Translations under genes and position numbers: made by a program
Notes under the pieces: model-generated
Told to the model about the DNA's origin: nothing
Databases searched by the model: none
What the model saw: the letters and a program-made list of their open reading frames with translations, nothing else
Assembly (NCBI GenBank): GCA_029262735.1
Contig: JAJCYY010000067.1
Coordinates: forward strand, 1 to 64,000
Origin: Chloroflexota bacterium
GTDB lineage: Bacteria > Chloroflexota > Dehalococcoidia > Lucifugimonadales > Lucifugimonadaceae
Length of the DNA: 64,000 nucleotides
Direction: 5' to 3'
Shown: positions 50,819-59,386 of the stretch, in pieces
Position numbering within the stretch: position 1 is the first letter of the stretch
Layout: each line of letters starts with the position of its first letter

Positions 50819-52921
50819 ATGATGACACACGAGAAAACGAACGTGATTTCCAGGGGGCTGAAACCCCTGGAAGCGGTTCCAGAAGTCCTTGAGTTCGCTT
50901 CAGAGTGGGCCGAGTGGATCGACGCCTGCAAGGTGGAGGTTGTTGCAGCCTCAACCCATGAGCCGTTTGAAGCCCTCGAAGCCCGGCTCATCCGGGAGGC
51001 TGTAGCTGCGGGCGAGATCGTCGAGCTGCTTGACAACGGCCTGCCGACGGGCACGTACTGGGCAAAGTCTCACCCCGCTGACACAGCGCGGATGGTCCCT
51101 CGGACCTTCGTGGCTACACACTGCGAGACTGGCCGCGGGCAGATGAACAACTGGCGCCCCCATGATGAAGCATGGACGCGCGTGAGGAATCTCACTCGAA
51201 ACGCATCCCGCGGCAAGACGCTCTACGTCATTCCGTATGCAATGACCAACAGCCTCGATCACCCTCTCGGAGCACGATTCGGCCTGGGAGTCGAACTCAC
51301 CGACAGCCGGTACGTCGCTCTCAGCATGATCCGCATGGCTCGCGTTGGTGGACCCGCGCTCAAGGCGATTGGGAGCTCGGTGCAACGCGAGAAGATCGTT
51401 CGGGGCAGGGACCAGTTGAACGACGATGAGATCGGACATGCCTTCGTCCGCGCCGTGAACATTACCGGTGACCTAGACGGGCTAAACCGCAGCAATGACG
51501 ACCAGGACGACCGCTGGTTCGTGACGTTCCCGGATAACCGGTACATCGTCCACCACGGTTCGGCCTACGGTGGGAATGCCCTGCTCGGAAAGATCGCCCA
51601 CGGCCTGAGACTGGCATCGGCCGACGCTCAGCGGAATGGCTGGCTGGCTGAACAGCAGATGATTATCGGCGTCAAGGACAAGCTGTCTGGCGAGACGGAC
51701 TACGTCGTTGGCGCGTATCCGAGCGCTTCCGGAAAGACCAACACTGCGGCGATGGCGGTGCCCGATTCGCTGGCGCATCGGTTCGAGGTCACGTACCTGG
51801 GCGACGACATCGCCTGGATGCACGTTGGCGAAGACAGACGGCTTTATGCAATGAACCCGGAGTACGGCGCATTTGGAGTGGCGATCGACACTCGTGAGTC
51901 CACCGCTCCAAACCTGATCGACGCGGTCGGGTCGGGAACCGGGACGATCTGGACAAACGTTGCTTTCAACCGGGAGACGAGGCAGATCTGGTACGAGGGG
52001 ATGGGCCGGGACCACCCGAACGATCTGAAGGACTGGATCGATTACACGGGGAAGCCGATTGCCGATAGGCCGGTGCAGGAGCAGCGTTCAGAAGACTTTC
52101 CCTGGGCGCATCCGAATAGCAGGTTCACGACGCCGCTGACTCGAAGGGTCGACGGTGGCGAAGTGAAGAACGTGCCGAATCTCGACGATGACTGGGACAA
52201 CCCGCAGGGCGTTCCGGTCAGCCTCGTGCTGTTCGGAGGCCGCGTTCCGAATCGTGAGCCGTTGATACGGCTGCTCGAATCTCCGACGGACGGTGTCTAC
52301 GACGGATTCGTAATGGGCGTAGTGAAGACTGCGGCCGTTGAGGACGCGGCCGGGCGTTTCGGTCCCGACCCGATGACGATGGGCGCTTTCTTCGGCCCTG
52401 CCGAGGTTCCGTACATCAACAACTGGATCGAGATCATGGGCAGGCTCGGCGATAGCGCTCCGGCCTTCGCGCACATCAACTACTTCCTGCGCTGGGATGC
52501 CTTTGCCGATCAGCTGGATGAGCATTCGCTTGGAGAGGCGTTTGAAAAGCGGGAAAGTCCGTTCCTGTGGCCGGGTTACGGCTGGAACGTGCTGGAGATT
52601 TTATGGGCCCTCCGCGCTCACGATGGCGAGGCGTTGTTGAAGCAGACGCCGATTGGGTCTCTTCCGGTGTACTTCCTCGACTTCGAGGACTGGCTGGGCC
52701 TGTCTCGTGATGAGGCGGATGCCGTCCGGAACGAGCTTGCAGGACGTGGCGTGACTGCCGAGGTTGTGGACGCTCTGTTCCACTGCGACAAGGAGCTGTG
52801 GAAGGCTGAGGCCGTCCGACGTACCGAGTTCTTGCAGGACTACCCGGGAATGCCTGAGCCGTTCAATGAAGCGCACAGGCGATTTGTGACGCGGGTCGAA
52901 AACGGCAATTGCCACGATTAG
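50819..52921 (+). CDS. pckG: Divergent GTP-type phosphoenolpyruvate carboxykinase
   Basis: About 700 residues (ATG 50819 or 50822; no strong ribosome site), longer than the usual 600-620. Family segments are RYIVHHGSAYGGNALLGKIA, GAYPSASGKTNTAAM, YLGDDIAWMHVG, ENGLP-like substrate loop equivalents, FTTPLTR and FLWPGYGWNV. It interconverts oxaloacetate and PEP with GTP at the entry to gluconeogenesis. The P-loop normally reads PSACGKTN; here the reactive Cys is Ser (TCC at 51728). The N-terminal 130 residues and some inserts are unusual, so the exact activity is less certain than the family. Confidence 0.82.
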   Translation: MMTHEKTNVISRGLKPLEAVPEVLEFASEWAEWIDACKVEVVAASTHEPFEALEARLIREAVAAGEIVELLDNGLPTGTYWAKSHPADTARMVPRTFVATHCETGRGQMNNWRPHDEAWTRVRNLTRNASRGKTLYVIPYAMTNSLDHPLGARFGLGVELTDSRYVALSMIRMARVGGPALKAIGSSVQREKIVRGRDQLNDDEIGHAFVRAVNITGDLDGLNRSNDDQDDRWFVTFPDNRYIVHHGSAYGGNALLGKIAHGLRLASADAQRNGWLAEQQMIIGVKDKLSGETDYVVGAYPSASGKTNTAAMAVPDSLAHRFEVTYLGDDIAWMHVGEDRRLYAMNPEYGAFGVAIDTRESTAPNLIDAVGSGTGTIWTNVAFNRETRQIWYEGMGRDHPNDLKDWIDYTGKPIADRPVQEQRSEDFPWAHPNSRFTTPLTRRVDGGEVKNVPNLDDDWDNPQGVPVSLVLFGGRVPNREPLIRLLESPTDGVYDGFVMGVVKTAAVEDAAGRFGPDPMTMGAFFGPAEVPYINNWIEIMGRLGDSAPAFAHINYFLRWDAFADQLDEHSLGEAFEKRESPFLWPGYGWNVLEILWALRAHDGEALLKQTPIGSLPVYFLDFEDWLGLSRDEADAVRNELAGRGVTAEVVDALFHCDKELWKAEAVRRTEFLQDYPGMPEPFNEAHRRFVTRVENGNCHD

Positions 52922-52933
52922 TCGGCTCGGGTT

Positions 52934-52948
52934 TCAGACGGTGTCTGA
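52934..52948. terminator. Possible hairpin after the PEP carboxykinase gene
   Basis: TCAGAC-GGT-GTCTGA, perfect 6-bp stem with a 3-base loop, between the convergent carboxykinase and sulfatase genes. No T-tract; weak. Confidence 0.3.
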
Positions 52949-52993
52949 CGCTAATTGATCCGGTGGTCGAGGCGCGGACAGAACGACAGGTCT

Positions 52994-54454
52994 TCACACT
53001 GACGGCAGTGCTGCGGTGTCGCCCGTTTCGTGCTGCCAGAGCCTGATCTTTGCCGCCAGTTCCCTGACGAGATCGCGGTGCTCGTCCTGGTCGAACAGGT
53101 TTACAAGCTCGTGCGGGTCGGCGGTCATATCGAACAGCTCGTTCTGATCGCCTGCGCACAGGTTCAGTTTCCAGCGCTGCGCTTTTCCGCCTGCGTTTCT
53201 GCGAGACGATACGATGGACCTCCGCGGCACTGCACCGAGCAGGTTCGCCATTTCTGCACCAAGATCGCGGTCGCCGAGGCCGTTCCACTGGACGAAGACG
53301 TCGTTCTCTTCCAGCTCATCTGCTTCAGATTCTCCCGATAAAAGGGGCGCGCGGCTCACGCCCTCGAGGTGCTCCGGGACCGGCTGGTTCATGAGATCGA
53401 GCAGCGTCGGGACGAGGTCAACCTGGCCCACGACTCCAGGCAGCATTCGCTGTTCGAGCCAGGGGACGCGCATGAGCAGCGGAACCTTCGCAGATTCCTC
53501 GTAGAACGACCGTTTTTCCAGTAGCGCATGGTCACCCGCCATCTCACCATGATCCGCTGTGAACACAACTATCGTCTCGTCGGCTTTGCCGGACGCTTCG
53601 AGAGCGGCAAGAATCCTGCCGACGGAGCGGTCCACCAGTGTCACGTTCGAGTAGTACTGCGCCCGCAGCCTGCGCCACTGCTCCTCCGGCGAGCCGTCTC
53701 CGAAGTCGCCCATCTTCGGGTGCGGGCCGGATTCCTGCATGTAAAAATCGGCGCGCACCCGGTTGAACTGCGAGGTGCCTTCCGGGTACTTCAAGAATGC
53801 AGGCCCGACCGGGATTTTCGCGGGGTCGTGCAGGCCGTCCAGCGGACCGGTGTACGGGTTGTGCGGCTCAAAGAAGTGGACCTGAAGCATGAACGGTTCG
53901 TCTCGGTCTTCGGACAGAAATCGTGCCGCTTCGTCGGCGAGAAACGATGCCATCGTAAGGTGTTCGGGCAGCGACGTTCGCTGGTGGGCGGAGAAGACGC
54001 GATGCCCTGCCGCGGTGACGTGGTCCGGCTCGACTCCGTTCCGCAGCAGGAACTGGTGGTACGGCGTGTCCGGGTGGTCGATGACCCACGGCAGCTCGGC
54101 CAGCGGCAGCCACTCGTCGAAGCCGTGCTGGCGAGTTGTCTCGTTGCCGAGGTGCCACTTGCCGTAGTAGGCGCAGTGATAGTCGTCGTCGACCATCTCG
54201 GCAATGGTTTTGATCTCCGGGTCGAGCACGATGTTGTTCTTCATCATGCCGGCAGATTGCGGGTAGAGGCCGGTGAGCATCGATGCGCGGGAGGGCGTGC
54301 ATACGGGCTGCGTGACGTAGGCGTTTTCGAAGACGAAGCTCTGGTCCGCGAGTGCGTTGAGCGCGTTGGCCTTGACGTGCGGAGCGCCATAGCAGGCGAG
54401 GGTGTCGGACCGCTGCTGGTCAGAGACGATGAACAGAAGGTTAGGTCGTTTCAT
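52994..54454 (-). CDS. Sulfatase (formylglycine type)
   Basis: 486 residues. SDQQRSD metal motif, CTPSR modification motif (Cys52), FTADHGEMAGDHALLEKRSF metal/active-site segment and C-terminal MTADPHELVNLFDQDE. No signal peptide, so probably cytoplasmic unless exported by another route. It resembles the sulfatases at 22213 and 54687 throughout. A dispersed repeat begins immediately upstream of its ATG (about 54455-54557). The sulfated substrate is unknown. Confidence 0.93.
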   Translation of the reverse strand: MKRPNLLFIVSDQQRSDTLACYGAPHVKANALNALADQSFVFENAYVTQPVCTPSRASMLTGLYPQSAGMMKNNIVLDPEIKTIAEMVDDDYHCAYYGKWHLGNETTRQHGFDEWLPLAELPWVIDHPDTPYHQFLLRNGVEPDHVTAAGHRVFSAHQRTSLPEHLTMASFLADEAARFLSEDRDEPFMLQVHFFEPHNPYTGPLDGLHDPAKIPVGPAFLKYPEGTSQFNRVRADFYMQESGPHPKMGDFGDGSPEEQWRRLRAQYYSNVTLVDRSVGRILAALEASGKADETIVVFTADHGEMAGDHALLEKRSFYEESAKVPLLMRVPWLEQRMLPGVVGQVDLVPTLLDLMNQPVPEHLEGVSRAPLLSGESEADELEENDVFVQWNGLGDRDLGAEMANLLGAVPRRSIVSSRRNAGGKAQRWKLNLCAGDQNELFDMTADPHELVNLFDQDEHRDLVRELAAKIRLWQHETGDTAALPSV

Positions 54455-54686
54455 TGTTTTTCTTCGCCCGATGTCGGTGGTGTTTGTTGAATTTCCGACT
54501 AGTGCTGGAAGTCGGTTTCTCCCTCCCTGACAGGGAGGGAGTTAGAGGGTGGGTTGTTGTCTTTCTGGTAGGGGCCGCTTGCGGGCGCGCCCCTACCAAA
54601 CGGACGAAAACATCACCCTCTCCCTTTGGTCCGTCGCCCATCGAGGGAGAGGGATTTGATCAGCGTCGGCGCGGGCATTTCCACCA
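54455..54686. repeat. Dispersed 5'-associated repeat, copy 1, plus second hairpin block
   Basis: About 54455-54557 carries TTTTTCTTCGCCCGA, GGTTTCTCCCTCCC, the hairpin CTCCCTCCCTG-A-CAGGGAGGGAG (54519-54541) and GTTAGAGGGTGGGTTGTT, matching 60914-61012 and the inverse of 58879-58980. It abuts the start codon of the downstream sulfatase. A second block, ACCCTCTCCCTTTGG...GAGGGAGAGGG, follows at about 54613-54653 and resembles 61133-61183. Confidence 0.75.
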
Positions 54687-56201
54687 CTACACCGTCGGCA
54701 GCGCTGCGGTGTCCTTTGTTCTGTGTTGCCAGGTTCGCATTGTTGCTGTGAGGTGGCGGATTCGGTCTTTTTGCGCCGGGTCGTTGAACAGGTTCTTCAT
54801 CTCGTGCGGGTCGGAGTTCAGGTCGTAGAGCTCGCACTGGTCGGTGGCGCAGAGGTTCAGCTTCCAGCGCTGGACCGATCCGTCCGTCATTCGCTCATTG
54901 GCGACAATCGAACGCCACGGCATCGGGATCAGGTTGTTGATCGCCTCGTTGCCCAGGTTCCGGTCGTCCCACTCCTCGTGGATGCCGTTCCACTGGATGA
55001 AGACGTTATTGTCAGCCAGGTCCTGCTCGCCCTTCATCACCGGGACGACGCTGTTTCCTTGCAGGTGGTCCGGGACTTCGCCGCCTGAGAGGTCAAGCAG
55101 AGTCGGCACGAGGTCGATGTGGCCTATCGAGCCCGGCACCTTCGTCTGGTCCTTCGAGAGCCAGGGCACCCTGAACAGGAGCGGCACCTTCGATGCCTCC
55201 TCGAAGAACGACCGCTTCTCCAGCATGCCGTGGTCGCCAGCCATCTCCCCGTGCTCGCTGGTGAAGACGATCACGGTGTTGTCTGCGACACCGGCTTTGT
55301 CCAGCGCAGCAATGATGCGTCCGACCATGTCATCAACGAGGGTGATGTTGGCCATGTAGCGGGCTCGCAGGCGTCGCCATCCGGCCACTGACGTAGTGTC
55401 GTTTTCCTGCGCCGCGTTGTCCGTCATGTATTCATCTTTGGACGGGTCGCCACCTTCGAGGTACTGCGTGTAGTAGTTGCCTCGCTCGCGGTTCAGCAGC
55501 GAATCGTCATCGCTGACCTTCAGGAACGCCGGGCCGACCGGGATGTCTTCGGGGTCGTACATGTCGTCCATCGGGCCGAAGTAGGGAGGGTGCGGCTCGA
55601 AGGTTGAGACGTAGAGCATGAAGGTCTCGTCGTTGTGATCTTCGATGAACTCCTCGGCCTTTCCGGCCAGGAAAGAAGCCATCTGGTGTTCGGCAGGCAG
55701 CTTCCCGCGGGCATGTGCCGAGAAGATCTTTGCGCCTTCGGACTCCACGTCCGGCTCGTAACCGGCATCGACCAGGAACTGGTGGTAGTCGGACATGACG
55801 TTGCGGTATTCACGCTTCGAGTACTCGGGACGGTGGCCGTCCTCGGTGCTCACCCATTCGTCAAATCCGTGCTGCTGGATGACATCGTCGCCGAGGTGCC
55901 ACTTGCCGAGGTAGCCGCACAGGTAGTCCTCGGAGATCATCTCGGCGACGGTTTTGACGTCTGGCGAGAGCGCAACCTTGTTGACGGTCGGTCCGGCTGT
56001 GTGCGGATAGAGGCCGGTCATGATGCTGGCGCGGGCGGGCGTGCAGACTGGCTGGGTGACGTAGGCGTTTTCGAAGACAAAACTCTGGTCTGCGAGTTTG
56101 TTGAGGTGCGGCACCTTGATCCAGTTGTTGCCGTATGCGGCGAGGGTGTCGCTCCTCTGCTGGTCGCTGAAGATGAAAACGATGTTGGGTTTGTCTGCCA
56201 T
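54687..56201 (-). CDS. Sulfatase (formylglycine type)
   Basis: 504 residues. SDQQRSD metal motif, CTPAR modification motif (Cys53), FTSEHGEMAGDHGMLEKRSF active-site segment and C-terminal LNSDPHEMKNLFNDP. A middle insertion (YLEGGDPSKDEYMTDNAAQE) lengthens it relative to its two paralogs. In the HGEM segment the usual Asp before His is Glu (SEHGE rather than ADHGE), which may alter the metal site. Same strand as the sulfatase at 52994, 232 bp apart. Confidence 0.92.
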   Translation of the reverse strand: MADKPNIVFIFSDQQRSDTLAAYGNNWIKVPHLNKLADQSFVFENAYVTQPVCTPARASIMTGLYPHTAGPTVNKVALSPDVKTVAEMISEDYLCGYLGKWHLGDDVIQQHGFDEWVSTEDGHRPEYSKREYRNVMSDYHQFLVDAGYEPDVESEGAKIFSAHARGKLPAEHQMASFLAGKAEEFIEDHNDETFMLYVSTFEPHPPYFGPMDDMYDPEDIPVGPAFLKVSDDDSLLNRERGNYYTQYLEGGDPSKDEYMTDNAAQENDTTSVAGWRRLRARYMANITLVDDMVGRIIAALDKAGVADNTVIVFTSEHGEMAGDHGMLEKRSFFEEASKVPLLFRVPWLSKDQTKVPGSIGHIDLVPTLLDLSGGEVPDHLQGNSVVPVMKGEQDLADNNVFIQWNGIHEEWDDRNLGNEAINNLIPMPWRSIVANERMTDGSVQRWKLNLCATDQCELYDLNSDPHEMKNLFNDPAQKDRIRHLTATMRTWQHRTKDTAALPTV

Positions 56202-56547
56202 CGTGTGTGATCGCCTTTACTGCCGGTTTTTTTCGGGCACCGCTAAACGAGCACCGCCAAAGCGGACGCACGCGGGTGTGGGCGGGATTGTACGAGAAGT
56301 GGAGCCCACATGTTTTCGCTCAGGTAGTTTCGGTTGGTCGGCACGGAAAAAAAATGTCACGAGGTGTTGACGGGTGTCGATGGATGAAACCTGGTGGACC
56401 GATATTTACCAGATCTCGCTGAAGGGCCTGATTGACTGAGAAACAGGGCAGGCAGACGATTGGGGGAGAAGGCGTTGTGGCTATTTTTCTTGCTTGCAGG
56501 TGCTTGCGACAACGCATGATTTTCTCTGTCACACGGGGAGCGTTGCG
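56202..56547. other. 346-bp divergent intergenic region
   Basis: Between the minus-strand sulfatase and the plus-strand DUF4157 gene. No dispersed repeat and no convincing promoter boxes. A GGGGAG ribosome site at 56535-56540 decides the start of the DUF4157 gene. Confidence 0.45.
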
Positions 56548-58737
56548 TTGCGTAAGACACGAGCCCGGATGCGATTGCAGGATGTCTCCTCAAAGTCCGA
56601 GGTGCCCGGGCACGGCTCTCGCGACCACCTGACACGTTCGGACGCTGGCGAGGGCGTGTCATCTGACCGGACCGCTTCGGCGGCTGCCGTCCCACAACTT
56701 TCGGCGCACTCTGAACTTGCCAGGACCAGGAGTGGCGTCCAGTTGCAGGCGATGCAGTCCCAGGTGGGCAACCGGGCCGCAAAACGGCTCGTCACACCAG
56801 ACCAGTCACCCGGCGAAAGCGTGGTTGAGCCGCAATTGGCGCAACTGGCCCAACTGCCACAAATGCCACAAATGCCACAAATGAATGTGCGACGGCCGGA
56901 TGATCCGCTTGAGATCGAAGCGGAGGCCGTTGCGGACTCGATCGTAGATCCCGCCGTCGAGCCAGGTCCGGCGCCTGCCCAGGGTGTTTCCAGTGCGGTG
57001 CAACCTCAGAGTCGGACAGACTCGGTAACTCCATCGAGCGATGTGTCTGATCCGGCGACCGCGTCAGCCTCTGGCAACCCGGTCGCTTCCGACGGCCAAC
57101 GAGCGGGCGACGTCTGGCAGCGGATGGGTAGTGCGTTTGGCGCTGACGTTGGCCAGGCGAGGATTCACACGGATTCACACTCTGATGAGCTGGCGCGCAG
57201 CCTTAGTGCGAGGGCGTTCACAACGGGACGAGACGTGTACTTCAGAGCAGGCGAATACCAGCCGCAAACCGAAACCGGCAGCCACCTGCTGGCTCACGAA
57301 CTTACGCATGTGGTCCAACAGAGTGGCGGCGCCCTGCGACAGGGTGGGTCTGATCCGTCTGGCACGGTGCAGCGGTATCCGGAGGCTGTAGTTGTAACCA
57401 AACAGAGCGGGGCAGGAATCCACAAGTCGAATCGGAAGAAGGTTGCAGCAGGGACGGCGACGGAGCTCAACGTCAGGAGCGGTGGAATCTTCGGCACCGG
57501 CATCAAGGTGACGGTGCCGGTGAACACGTCGATCATGGTCGACTACGCAATGGTTTCATCGGATGGCGCTTACATCCTGGCTCAATACACAGACGAAAGC
57601 GGCACGATATGGACCGGGTATATCAATAAGGCGAACGTCCAACAGCTCACAGGCGACGAAGAAGAGTCGGTTTCTGGCGGGACCATTGATTTGGATTTTG
57701 ATGAGGAGGAGGAGTTCGAGGAGATGGAGTCGGAGGGGGAAGATCAGCTTCCAGAGGATGTTGAGGCGGACATGCTGCTTGCGCACCAGCTTCTCAGCGG
57801 GTACCTCAAGTCACACACCATTGGGCAGCACATGAAGAAAACGGCCAAGAACCGGGAAGCCCTGCAGCAGGAAGGGATGGTAAAGGCGAGCGAGGCCGAA
57901 AGCTGGGCGATAGGTGAACTCAAGCTCGGAGAGAAACGAGCGGAGAGCGCGCAGCAGTCTGAGTTGGAAATAGCAGAGACGAAAAAGGCTCTGCTTAAGA
58001 AACCCAAGAGTGAACTGATTGAGCTGCTCATCCAGCTGGACCCGAGCGAGGCGGTCTGGAAGGAGGCCTACGAGGATAAAGAGACGGGGGTGTACGACCT
58101 GGTGAATCTGATCGTCAACAAGCAGCAACGCGAGAAAGAACAGTCTGGAGATGCCACTGGGTTGCAGGAAGAGGTGTACAGCGACCCGGAGTTCTGGATG
58201 TTCAAGGGCCAGCAACTGCTCGATGTGCCGATGAGCAAGATCGCCGGAGGCCACAAGGACGGCAAAACTCCCATCTGGTGTGACCAGTCTACGGCGATCA
58301 TCATCGCCACCCTTGCGAACAATAAGCAGTTCACCTCTCCTCTCGAGGTAATCAAACAGGGCGATCCCAAGCAGCACGGACACTGGTATGTGCTGGCCAA
58401 CCGGGATCCTGATGCCTCTGCGCCAAAATGGGGAGACGAGCTTGAGGGGAACGAGTTCATCATCGACATCTGGGGAACGCTGCGTCTAAATGAGCCGGAC
58501 TTTGACGAGGATGCGCAGAAATGGGTGTGGCCACACCAGTACAACTCCGTGGTGCACAGGAGCGACAACCCGGGGCTGCTCAATGTCTACGTGGGCGGGG
58601 AAGAGGCCGAGGATGCGATCGTTGTCGATCCTGTTGAACAGGACGTTGATGAGAGCGAGATTCAAAAGCGCAAAGAGGCGCTGGAAGAGGCTGCGCAGAA
58701 CAAGATGACTGTGATGGCGAGAGTGCCGGGCAAGTAG
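56548..58737 (+). CDS. DUF4157 multi-domain protein, candidate eCIS cargo
   Basis: 729 residues from TTG 56548 (GGGGAG seven bases upstream; ATG 56569 is an alternative). The N-terminal about 170 residues are disordered and include LQAMQSQVGNRAAKRL, the type of motif that precedes DUF4157 in eCIS-linked proteins, and a LAQLPQMPQMPQM repeat. DUF4157 follows (about 190-270) with the zinc motif HELTHVVQQ. Next are an SH3-like beta segment (about 290-370), an acidic stretch (LDFDEEEEFEEMESEGEDQL), helices, and a C-terminal region with Cys578 (PIWCDQSTA), His612 (GHWYVLANR) and Asp640 (FIIDIWG), spaced like a papain-fold triad. It lies 6.4 kb from the eCIS sheath gene. Confidence 0.75.
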   Translation: MRKTRARMRLQDVSSKSEVPGHGSRDHLTRSDAGEGVSSDRTASAAAVPQLSAHSELARTRSGVQLQAMQSQVGNRAAKRLVTPDQSPGESVVEPQLAQLAQLPQMPQMPQMNVRRPDDPLEIEAEAVADSIVDPAVEPGPAPAQGVSSAVQPQSRTDSVTPSSDVSDPATASASGNPVASDGQRAGDVWQRMGSAFGADVGQARIHTDSHSDELARSLSARAFTTGRDVYFRAGEYQPQTETGSHLLAHELTHVVQQSGGALRQGGSDPSGTVQRYPEAVVVTKQSGAGIHKSNRKKVAAGTATELNVRSGGIFGTGIKVTVPVNTSIMVDYAMVSSDGAYILAQYTDESGTIWTGYINKANVQQLTGDEEESVSGGTIDLDFDEEEEFEEMESEGEDQLPEDVEADMLLAHQLLSGYLKSHTIGQHMKKTAKNREALQQEGMVKASEAESWAIGELKLGEKRAESAQQSELEIAETKKALLKKPKSELIELLIQLDPSEAVWKEAYEDKETGVYDLVNLIVNKQQREKEQSGDATGLQEEVYSDPEFWMFKGQQLLDVPMSKIAGGHKDGKTPIWCDQSTAIIIATLANNKQFTSPLEVIKQGDPKQHGHWYVLANRDPDASAPKWGDELEGNEFIIDIWGTLRLNEPDFDEDAQKWVWPHQYNSVVHRSDNPGLLNVYVGGEEAEDAIVVDPVEQDVDESEIQKRKEALEEAAQNKMTVMARVPGK

Positions 58738-58995
58738 TGCCGTCCGCTGCGTCCGAGATGAGAGTGGTCGAGAGCCAGCCGGGCACATGTCGCTTTCTTG
58801 CGAAGGGACGAAAGGGGTTCGGCACTATTTGGTAAGGGCGAGCAAAGATGCTACGCCCGATGGCGGCATAGCCGCCATAACAACCCACCCTCTAACTCCC
58901 TCCCTGTCAGGGAGGGAGAACACGCTTCCGCCATGAGTGATTAATCTAGCAATCACCACTTAAGTCGGGCGAAGAAAAAGATCGGGAGTCATACA
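58738..58995. repeat. Dispersed 5'-associated repeat, copy 2 (inverted)
   Basis: About 58879-58980 is the reverse complement of the repeat at 54455 and 60914: CAACCCACCCTCTAACTCCC, the hairpin CTCCCTCCCTG-T-CAGGGAGGGAG (58896-58918), CTTCCGCCATGAGTGATTAA and TCGGGCGAAGAAAAAG. The TTCGCCCGA-like end faces the GTG start of the NTF2-like gene 16 bases away. The left part (58820-58880) matches 22060-22115. Confidence 0.75.
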
Positions 58996-59376
58996 GTGTC
59001 AGCTGCTGAAAACAAGGAAGCCGCCAAAGCCTTTTACGACTTGATGTTTAACCAGTCGAAACCAGCTGAAGCGATCGAACGGTTCGCCGGTGATGACTAC
59101 ATCCAGCACAACCCGGAGGTGGCCGACGGTAAGCAGGAATTCATCAAATACTTTGACCGTATGGCGTCGGAATATCCGGGAAAGCGGGTGACCTTCAAAC
59201 GGGCAATCGCCGAGGGCAACTTCGTCGTTTTGCACTGTCGCCAGAAATGGCCTGGTGACGAAGAATATGCCGGAATAGACATATTCCGCTTCGACGATCA
59301 AGGCCGGATCGTCGAACACTGGGACGTGCTACAGATAGTTCCTGAAAAATCCGCCAACGACAACACAATGTTCTGA
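58996..59376 (+). CDS. NTF2-like (SnoaL-type) protein
   Basis: 126 residues from GTG 58996 with GGGAG eight bases upstream. Cone-fold pattern: AAKAFYDLMFNQSKPAEAIE, YIQHNPEVADGKQEFIKYFD (the HNP segment is typical of SnoaL-like ester-cyclase relatives), and a C-terminal sheet FVVLHCRQKWPGDEEYAGID with IFRFDDQGRIVEHWDVLQ. Such proteins bind or isomerise small molecules; the substrate is unknown. It is convergent with the amidase gene, whose stop is only 10 bp away. Confidence 0.82.
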   Translation: MSAAENKEAAKAFYDLMFNQSKPAEAIERFAGDDYIQHNPEVADGKQEFIKYFDRMASEYPGKRVTFKRAIAEGNFVVLHCRQKWPGDEEYAGIDIFRFDDQGRIVEHWDVLQIVPEKSANDNTMF

Positions 59377-59386
59377 TTGGCCGGAT

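Noticed and set aside
53528-54490. 320-residue plus-strand open frame
   Set aside because: It is antisense to a clear sulfatase gene with intact motifs; similar mirror frames occur opposite the other sulfatases and the phosphatase-superfamily gene.
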